A stretch of DNA of 64,000 bases, from the NCBI GenBank assembly GCA_943735955.1, contig OX030958.1, forward strand, positions 9,782,126 through 9,846,125. Direction: 5' to 3'. Origin of the DNA: Piscicola geometra (lineage: Eukaryota; Annelida; Clitellata; Hirudinida; Piscicolidae). Positions 55,065-64,000 of the stretch are shown in pieces (the first letter of the stretch is position 1; the number at the start of each line of letters is the position of its first letter). The notes beneath the pieces were generated by a model. The model made no database searches and was not told the DNA's origin. It worked only from the letters and a program-made list of their open reading frames with translations. The position numbers and the translations under genes are program-made.

Positions 55065-56192
55065 TACCAACAACATTGTTGAATGCGTTGTGCCACCCCT
55101 CAAGTGCGTTGTTGCTGCGAGGCAAGTTGTTGATTACTCTCGAAAATTGAGTCCATATTTCGATTGGGAATCTTGGTTGCCCTCTTCTTCCTCTTCGTAA
55201 TCGGCCGATGAAATTATCTTCCATGTAATCGCAAATGACCTCTATGTCTTGGTAAGATGGATCTTCTGTCAACTGTTCAAACAGCTCAACAACATTTTGG
55301 GGTGGAACGAACGCTAAGGCCAGGAGACGTTTGACCAGAGCGCAAAATCTGGTTCATTTCTGTAACGTTCAGAAAATCCTTCTGCTTGCAGTTTCCTCCA
55401 CACGCATTGACCAAAATGAAACATGCATCCAGTGATTGTTGCTGTTGGAAACGTGTTTTGAAAGGCTCTTAATGCGGCTAGTTCAAAGTCGACCATAATT
55501 GATACTGGATTTAAACCTTCATTCAAAACTTGAATTTCTTGAAATAGATGTCGGTATGCTTCTTCCGTTCTTGAAGAATACAGAGCATACACGACTGGAA
55601 ATACTTCGTCATTGAAGAAACCATGTAGAGTAGAGAGTTGATCGTAGCCATCTGGACTCACTCGGAAATGTTCCATCGGCAAAGCAGTGATCGCATCTAG
55701 AAAGGAAGACCAGGTCTTCGTCAGCTGCAAAGATAATCATGTTTGCCGTCAAAAAACAGAGAAACAGACTGCCACCCTGCGTCAAAGAATATACTGAAAT
55801 GTCCTCTTGGTCGTTTGGTCCTGCCTTCTGACGATGTCAACGTACATCTCTGGCCAACGTCGTTCGCTTAGGAAGAAGATGAGCTGCTGATACAGGGACA
55901 TTCATCAGTTCATTATGAACAATGAGTCGCGTCATTTCTTCGGTTGTTTCACCTCTTCTTTTCATGCTGGCAAGTGCTCTCTCCACTTCAACCTTGCCAT
56001 GTGTGACGTATGATTGTGATTTTCAACTTCTTGAACAATTTCACCATCTTGTGTGAGCACTCGAGCCTTGCACGTTCTGTTTTCGCAGCGCCAAAACATT
56101 TTTCCATCACTACCGTCAGAGTGTTTAGTAAATAAGTACCCTTGAACAACGAGCTTCAGAGTCCCTTTCTGCGATGTAACGAATTCTAACAT
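55065..56192 (-). pseudogene. MULE transposase, N-terminal FLYWCH and catalytic part
   Basis: Starts at 56192 with a FLYWCH zinc finger (KGTLKLVVQGYLF, WRCENRTCKARV, ENHNHTS). It continues as IVHNELMNVPVSAAHLLPKR, then the catalytic CFADGTF segment, FPVVYALYSSRTEEAYRHLF, VDFELAALRAFQNTFP, GCMFHFGQCVWRKLQ and RFPIEIW...LPRSNNALEGWHNAF, all characteristic of Mutator-like transposases. A stop near 55830 and a frameshift after FADGTF break the frame, and the LINE cuts it at 55065. The C-terminus resumes at 51740. Confidence 0.8.
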
Positions 56193-56276
56193 GATTCAAG
56201 CACTATCTTTTTCCTACTTTCAATTTGTTCTTATAAAGGGGTCATGTCGCTTGGATGTGTCTCGGTTGTATGGTAT

Positions 56277-56492
<216 letters not shown>

Positions 56493-56695
56493 AATAATTA
56501 GTTCCACCAAATAAATAACGCTCTTCATTTAGATTTAAAAACTACTTAAAATATATTTTATCAAATGAACTACGAGTTTCGTCAAATCCTATAAAAACGA
56601 TATTTAGTAATTGAAGAATAATTTTTTCAAGGGTTGGTTGAATTTTATCTTCGAGCGGGTTAGAAAGAGCATGCATCGGTCATTTCTAGTCTTAA

Positions 56696-58482
56696 CCCAT
56701 TAACGCATACTGTCCTTTTTTAAGGACAGCAATAAAAAGTTTTTTTTATAATAGTTATCTTGATTATATTTATTATCTTTGCAACTAATCCTGTTCTATA
56801 TAAACTGAAGTCTTTGTTTAAAAAAATTTTGGTGATTTGAAATTGATAGATTGTTTCGATATTCTGATTTTTCGAGGCGATAACTAAATTTTTTGTGTTT
56901 TTGTCATGGCTCATGAAAAAAAATTATTTATAATTTTATTTAATGTCTACCATTCATAATTTATAACATTATTTTATTGTTATTCATTCTTATATCTTAT
57001 TTTAAAATAAATTTCATTTTACATGTAATATTATTTCCAAAAACTGTGTTTTATTGAGTGTCCTTTTTTAAGGACGCTATGCAGTAATACTGATGGTAAA
57101 AACAATTATTTTCAGATTCGCTCTTCATGAAGTCATTAGTATTTTGGAAGATGACAATGATTTCTTTTCAGCAGATATAGACATTATTCCTCCTACTGAC
57201 CCAAACTGCTCTGATGAGGATAGTGGACCCGAAGATGGTGAAGGTACCCTAGATAATTTATCAAGAAACCAGCTAAATGCAGAAGCAGAAATAGTAATTT
57301 CCAAAATTGGGGAAGAGAAAACCACTATAAGTAGAGAAGAAACTGCTGTAAAAAGGCCAGCTAAAAAAAAGTAAAATTGATCGGAGATGGACCAAAAAAG
57401 ACATTACTACTGGATTATTGGCAGATAATAGTTCAGAGAACAAACCAAATTTAGAAAACATGTCTCCTCTCACATTGGTTAATTTATTTTTGGATGTACC
57501 AGTCATCAAGCTAATAACAGACATGTCAAATTTATATGACAGCCAAAAACTAAAACAGCTGAATGCTACTGAAAATGAATATAGAGTGGTGCTGGCTTTA
57601 CTCATGCTTTCAGGTTATGTTCCTTTGGCCAACCGCAGGATGTACTGGGAACAGAGCGACGATGTACACAATCTAGCTGTGAGACTGTCAACAGATTTGA
57701 AGAGTTATTAAGATATTTGCATTGCAATGACAACGAGAAAATTAATAAGTTAGACAAGATGGCCAAAGTGCGTCCATTATTTGATGCTATGAATGAAAGA
57801 TTTCTCAAATTTTGGCCCAAAGAATGTCATTTGGCGATTGATGAATCAATGGTTCCATATTATGGAAGGCATTCATCAAAACAGTTTATCAGAGGAAAAC
57901 CCATAAGGTTTGGATATAAAGTTTGGTGCCTAAATAATAGGCTTGGGTATTTGGTAAACTGTTACCCGTATCAAGGAGCCTCGGAAGAGTTCAATAGCGA
58001 ATTAGGACTTGGTGGATCAGTGGTATCTAAACTAATAAAATGCTTACCAAAAGACACTCCATGTTATACTGAAATATTTATAATTTTTTCATATGGTTTC
58101 AAACAGATCAAAAAAGAAAAAAAAGAATCCATGAATTTAGCTAAAAGCGTGTTGCAGATGTCCGATACGATGGAAAAGATCATTTTATTGGTAAAATTGA
58201 AGATGGCCAAAAAATAATGCAAGCAATGTGGAAAGAAAGTGGAAAAGAAATGCCTTGAATGTAATGTAGCTTTACATTTGGAGTGCTTCAGCATCTACCA
58301 TGAATCGTGATTACCGTCAGTAGCAATGCATAGTGTCCTTTTTAAAGGACATTTTTTATTTTCATTATAACTTTTTTTGTATAAAATATTTCAGACTAAT
58401 TTTTTGGTTTTATTTTTTAGAATCAGTTTTTCAATAAAATGTAAAAAAATTAATTAATTCCTTTGAGTCATGCGTTAATGGG
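56696..58482 (+). mobile_element. piggyBac-family transposon copy
   Basis: Begins CCCATTAACGCAT and ends ATGCGTTAATGGG, a perfect 13-bp inverted repeat, flanked on both sides by TTAA (56692-56695 and 58483-58486). TTAA duplication is diagnostic of piggyBac elements. Length 1787 bp. Palindromic TGTCCTTTTTTAAGGACA motifs sit inside each end and again at about 57059. Confidence 0.93.
57093..58310 (+). pseudogene. piggyBac transposase (DDE_Tnp_1_7 type), defective
   Basis: Acidic N-terminus (ILEDDNDFF, DPNCSDEDSGPEDGE), then FLDVPVIKLITDMSNLY, EYRVVLALLMLSGYVPL, RFEELLRYLHCND, then KFWPKECHLAIDESMVPYYG and KPIRFGYKVWCLNNRLGYLV with the catalytic Asp in AIDESM, and LPKDTPC. A Cys-rich tail (KQCGKK, CLECNVALHLECF) follows in another frame at about 58215-58300, as in piggyBac transposases. 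Frameshifts occur in the A run at 57363 and near 57675. A deletion after LPKDTPC removes the region with the third catalytic Asp. It cannot make active enzyme. The acceptor-like ttattttcag at 57106-57115 suggests that an upstream exon is lost. Confidence 0.85.
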
Positions 58483-58582
58483 TTAAAGTGTTTACTGCAA
58501 TGCCTTCGTTATTCTTATCAATACCATCACAAAATGATCAGTACACCGAATCCCACTTTACACAATTTAGAGGTCAAGACGA

Positions 58583-58828
<246 letters not shown>

Positions 58829-58974
58829 TTCTTATAGTCATAGGTCAATGGGAATATCTATTAATTTTTCTTAGCTGGCGTGAACAGGCATCGCAAAAAT
58901 AATGAAGACACCACACACACTCTTGATATAAAGTATTTCAACAAAAAAAGTACAATTAAAGATAATTTTTTTAT

Positions 58975-59600
58975 TAATATTAATAATATATTTTAATGAT
59001 TGTAATTAATAATTTATTTAGATTAATCTAATTAACAATATATTTCAATCATTGTAATTAATAATTTATTTAGATTAATCTAATTAACAATATATTTCAA
59101 TCATTGTAATTAATAATTTATATTGTATTTAATAATTTATATTGTATTTAATAATTTATATTGTATTTAATAATTTATATTGTATTTAATAATTTATATT
59201 GTATTTAATAATTTATATTGTAATTAATAATTTATATTGTAATTAATAATTCATATTGTATTTAATAATTTATATTGTATTTAATAATTTATATTGTATT
59301 TAATAATTTATATTGTATTTAATAATTTATATTGTATTTAATAATTTATATTGTATTTAATAATTTATATTGTATTTAATAATTTATATTGTATTTAATA
59401 ATTTATATTGTATTTAATAATTTATATTGTATTTAATAATTTATATTGTATTTAATAATTTTTATTGTATTTAATAATTTTTATTGTATTTGATAATTTA
59501 TATTGTATTTAATAATTTATATTGTATTTAATAATTTATATTGTATTTAAAAATTTATATTGTTATTAATAATTTATTTTTTATTTAATAATAATTTGTA
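58975..59600. repeat. AT-rich minisatellites (about 50-bp and 19-bp units)
   Basis: First, two to three copies of a unit of about 50 bp with 'atttagattaatctaattaa', then about 23 copies of the 19-bp unit atttaataatttatattgt from about 59118 onward. Confidence 0.9.
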
Positions 59601-59703
59601 TTGTATTTGATAAATTAAAGTTCGTTTTAATTATGTAATTAAAAAAAATATTGTCCGTTTTATTTATTTAAAATGGTGTAACGAATCTATAAAAAAAATT
59701 CCG

Positions 59704-60434
<731 letters not shown>

Positions 60435-60446
60435 ACTAACAATACT

Positions 60447-60634
60447 CATTACATTTTGTCCGTGACATTTTGTCCGTGACATTTTGTCCGTGACATTTGT
60501 CCGTGCCATTTTGTCCCGTGACATTTTGTCCGTGCCATTTTGTCCCGTGACATTTTGTTCTCGTGACATTTTGTCCGTGTCATTTTGTCCACGTGCCATT
60601 TTGTCCGTGCCATTTTGTCCCGTAACATTTTGTC
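60447..60634. repeat. Minisatellite of GACAAAATG type, inverted (right array)
   Basis: Units such as cattttgtccgtgac and cattttgtcccgtgc, reverse complement of the units at 50938-51147. Confidence 0.9.
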
Positions 60635-60725
60635 CGGCCACGGTTTCAGCAATCAATTTTTTTTCTCCTCTATCAACACTTAATTATAAAAGTTAACTTG
60701 ATTTACTTTCGGTTTTTGTTCTTTC

Positions 60726-60780
60726 TTTTATTATTATTATTATTATTATTATCATTATTATTACTATTATTATTATCATA
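60726..60780. repeat. (TTA)n microsatellite
   Basis: Imperfect TTA run. The neighbouring 60635-60990 shows no gene. Confidence 0.85.
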
Positions 60781-60990
60781 ATCTGTTTCAAGGTCAATTT
60801 CACATGATGATCTTTTATTAGGACCTTCTTGTGTATTGCCTGAACACTCAAATGGTTCAAATTCTTTTCCATCTTGAATTAAATATATCATGTCTATGCT
60901 AACAACTTGGCGTGTTTCCTCACTCGTCGTAACTTACTAATAATTACTCTTCAACATTAACTTTTTTATTGTTTTTATTTTACATATAAT

Positions 60991-62822
60991 TTGGCTAAGT
61001 CTAAATATTTCTTGACTTTCTTTCATTCTCTCTGCTTCCAACCTGTCTACCAAAATCTCGTTCTAACCTATCTCGTTCTAACCTATCTACCAAATATCTC
61101 TTTGATCTTAATCAAATTTAATCAGATTATACAAACTATGACTTCATCTAGATTAGCCTACTCATCATCACAACTTCTTGAAATCCGTTCTCAAATCACC
61201 ACTCGAGTCTACAAAAAGTTACGAAACACATTATTCATCAGCAAAATCTGGAAACCAAAATCAAACTCAAATTCATCTAAATCTCCAACAAACTTAGCTA
61301 AATCTCCATCAAACTCCTCTATATCTCCAACAAACTTAGCTAAATCTCCATCAAACTCCTCTATATCTCTGCCAAACTCGTATACATCTCTACCAAACTC
61401 TTCAAAATCTTCAAAATCTTCACCAACACAAAAAACAGCAAATTTAAATAATAAAATAAATAGTTTAAATCAACTAAAACTGGGTTCTTTAAACACCAGG
61501 TCTGCCGTTAAAAAAGCGGGCCTGTTACATGACTTAATCAATGACTATAAATTAGACATATTATGTCTTACAGAAACATGGATGCCCTCAGACGCTCCGA
61601 CAGCGATCAAGAATGACTCAGCACCACCAGGGTATTCCGTAACACACAGTCACAGGGGCACTTATGAAAGCTCCAAAATATCATCGACGAATATAACCTA
61701 TATCAGCACATAAACGAACCTACTCACGAAAACGAAAATCTACTGGACCTACTCATAACCTGCATCAACGCATCTAGTATCATCACTAATCATCCAACAC
61801 TATTTTCAGATCATCATCTCATTTCATCTACCCTATCATTAATAAAGCCAATTCCTATCAGCACCATAATTAAATACCGTAGGATCAAAAAAATAGACTG
61901 GATCAATTTCAATATTGACCTCAAATCCTCTTCTATATTAGATTTCATGAGTTGTACTACAGACCAATACGTCGAACACATAAACAATGTCATCCTCAAA
62001 CTATTAGATAAGTATGCGCCACTACAAACAAAAGTCATACGACGATCACACCAAAATCGCCACAAAATTTCACTGGAGGCAATTAGAGCCAAAAGACACA
62101 GAAGGAAAGCTGAGAAAACTTATTTCAAAGATCCTTCATCTTCTGATAAACAACTATATAATAAAGCTAAAGCATCAACAAGAGAATCAATTATCAAATC
62201 AAGAATAAAAATAATTAAAACGGAAATAGATTCATCCAATAACCCACGTACTCTATGGCACAATCTAAATAAACTATTACACCGGCAAAAAAATGATCCA
62301 CCCAACAACTCAAGCAATACAAACATGGCTTCCATCTTCAACAACTTTTTCCGCCGCAAAATTGAAAATATTCATAAGAATATTGATAATCTCCTATCAC
62401 AACTTCAAAACGAACAGTTCACACACACTCATAGAAAAAACATCATTGACCCCATATCTAACTTTAAACCAACAACATCTGAAGATATATTACAAATTAT
62501 TCATGCTACATACACGAAGACATCGCCCATAGATCCTTTTCCTCACCAAGTTATAAAACAATGTAGCTCAATATTGTCAAAAGCCATCTCACAGCTCGTC
62601 AACTTATCTTTCCAAGAAGGATGTTTTCCATCTACTTTCAAAGCAGCCCAAATTACACCAATATTAAAGAAAGCCAACCTTGACACAACCAATCCAGCAA
62701 ATTATCGACCTATTTCCAACTTGTCCACCATATCAAAATTATGGAAAGGGCCGTATTAAAACAACTACACCCTCATATCACCTCCAATCCAAACTATCCC
62801 AGTCACCAATCAGCCTATAGAC
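60991..62822 (+). pseudogene. Second LINE, CR1-like, decayed and interrupted
   Basis: The first part has a Ser/Pro-rich leader with repeated KSPTNLA/KSPSNSS units, then the endonuclease start (LGSLNTRSAVKKAGLLHDLI, LDILCLTETWMPSD). The middle of the endonuclease is deleted near 61640-61720. It resumes at FSDHHLISSTLSL, then YAPLQTKVIRR, TLWHNLNKLLH, FNNFFRRKI, and enters the reverse transcriptase (CFPSTFKAAQITPILKKANL, NPANYRPISNLSTISK). A frameshift near 62735 leads to MERAVLKQLHPHI and SHQSAYRP, where a hAT element interrupts it at 62823. The catalytic YADD part is outside the window. Confidence 0.8.
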
Positions 62823-64000
62823 CAGAGGTGCACAACCCGCGGCCCGCGGGCCACATGCGGCCCTCCGGCCTGTTTGATGCGGCCCCCAGACAACTAGTCC
62901 ATTTTGGCTATTTGCGGCCCTAACAGAATTTTAAGTCGACGCACCCGCTCATCTCTTTTTAATAGTACTGTTTGCACTTTCCTAATATAAAACGATTGGA
63001 ACAACAACAACGGGCGATAATTGAGTTTTTTACATTTAGTAAGAATGTCAAAGCGTAAAATTGAAGCAGAAAATCCTTAGTTAATGAAAAATGAACAAAT
63101 GCAGCATTTCAACGGAACAGCTTTGTGCCTAATTTGTCGCGAGTCCGTAACTGTAATGAAGGACTACAATTGCAAAAGACATTATGAAACCAAGCACGCT
63201 GCTACGTTTGATGATGTGAAAGACGAAGCTAGAAAAAATATAATTGATCAACTTGTAAAAAGATTGTCATTTGAGCAAAATATTTTTACAAAAAAAGTTA
63301 ATGAAAATAAGACTTTTGTTCGTGCCGGTTTTGCCGTAGCACAGATTATTGCGCGATTGTCTCGACCATTGACTGATGGTGATTTCGTCAAAGACTGCAT
63401 GCAAGCCATTTGCAAAAAAGTCTGTCCTGAGAAAACAGACCCGTTCAACAAAGTGCCATTGTCACGGATGACTATCCAGCGCCGGGTGGTTGATTTATCC
63501 AATGACGTTTGCGTGACAAGCTTGCCATTTGCAAGTATTTTTCAATTGCCTTAGATGAAAACACGGATAACGTTGACACAGCACAGCTTTTGTTTTTTGT
63601 TCGTGCGATGGATGAAAATTGCAAATTAACACAGGAATTAGCAGGAATGGCCTCACTATGTGGACGGACAACTGGTGCAGATATTTTTGGAGGAGTGAAA
63701 TCTGTTCTTGACTCTCAGTGGCCAAAGCTCTGTAGTGTTACTACTGACGGTGCACCCGCCATGACTGGTAAAGAATTAGGACTTGTTGCTCATCTGCGAT
63801 CACATTTGCGAGACTTAGGAATTCCATCAGACACCATCCACGCATACCACTGCATCATACATCAAGAGTCACTGTGTACACGAGTCATTAATTTTGATAA
63901 TGTTATGAAATTTGTTTTAAATCAGTGAACTTCATATGAGCAAAAGTACTTAACCATCGACAATTCAAATAATTTCTGGAAAACATTGAGTTAGAATATT
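62823..64000 (+). mobile_element. hAT transposon of GTF2IRD2-like type, partial
   Basis: Starts CAGAGGTGCACAACC followed by a GC-rich gcggcccgcgggccacatg block, the usual terminus of this hAT group. The 8 bp just before it, CTATAGAC (62815-62822), fit the hAT target pattern nTnnnnAn. The other end is beyond the window. Confidence 0.8.
63045..64000 (+). pseudogene. hAT transposase, GTF2IRD2/ZBED-like, broken
   Basis: An upstream ATG at 63045 gives MSKRKIEAENP and then TAG. The frame continues with a zinc finger (ALCLICRESVTVMKDYNCKR, HYETKH), FVRAGFAVAQIIARLSRPLT and LSRMTIQRRVVDLSNDV. A frameshift near 63500 leads to RDKLAICKYFSIALDENTD with the catalytic Asp, ELAGMASLCGRTTGADIF, VTTDGAPAMTGKELGLVAHL and HCIIHQESLC. 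After the stop at 63926 the family pattern resumes in another frame (AKVLNHRQFK, stop, FLENIELEY). Several lesions make it inactive. In the family this enzyme cuts and pastes hAT elements. Confidence 0.85.

Noticed and set aside
60484..60696. Frames made of SRDILSVPFCP and DKMARTKCHG repeats (also 50944-51458)
   Set aside because: Translations of the GACAAAATG minisatellite; unit length is not a constant multiple of three.

Overview
This window is nuclear DNA from an animal, almost certainly an invertebrate metazoan. It is very AT-rich, its genes are split by introns with GT/AG ends, it has degenerate TTAGGG-type telomere-like repeats, and it carries animal transposon families (L2/CR1-like LINEs, a FLYWCH-MULE, piggyBac, hAT). 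Nothing in it is bacterial or viral. I cannot name the species or phylum.

The main content is a family of three secreted or surface-anchored protein genes built from small symmetric exons, which I assembled by hand from exon phases. All three start with the same 52-nt exon coding a signal peptide (MVPKVICALLFVVCLQT), with a TATA box about 100 bases upstream. Gene C (+, 2820-34458) has this exon, a 27-nt exon, then 85 tandem 349-bp units each holding a 42-nt phase 1-1 exon (14 residues, DEKTSTILETGESK type), then a Thr-rich exon, two more short stalk exons and a hydrophobic C-terminal anchor exon. If every unit were spliced the protein would have 1314 residues. Gene A (+, 38082-41169) and gene B (-, 44565-48020) lie tail to tail. 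They carry a Cys-containing ectodomain that gene C lacks, but only one and two stalk exons. Both A and B have damaged splice sites or frames. The 349-bp satellite-like array is therefore an amplified exon-intron unit of this family.

Layout: 1-2640, duplicated 5' flank with a hAT-type non-autonomous element inserted (820-1753); 2719-34458, gene C with a (GT)n tract and the array; 34459-38081, flank with a LINE fragment and a 1.1-kb array of a 16-bp repeat; 38082-41169, gene A; 41170-44564, spacer; 44565-48020, gene B; 48021-50937, decayed LINE and hAT fragments. From 50938 to 60634 there is a probable MULE element bounded by inverted arrays of a GACAAAATG-type repeat. Its transposase (-) is split by a nearly complete L2/CR1-like LINE, and its 5' side holds a piggyBac copy and long microsatellites. 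From 60991 to the end there is a second LINE, interrupted at 62823 by a hAT element of the GTF2IRD2-like type that runs off the window. All transposase and reverse-transcriptase genes here carry stops or frameshifts.

The gene-family models are inference from exon phase, splice-site conservation between copies and shared homology. There is no transcript evidence, and I do not recognise the protein family.
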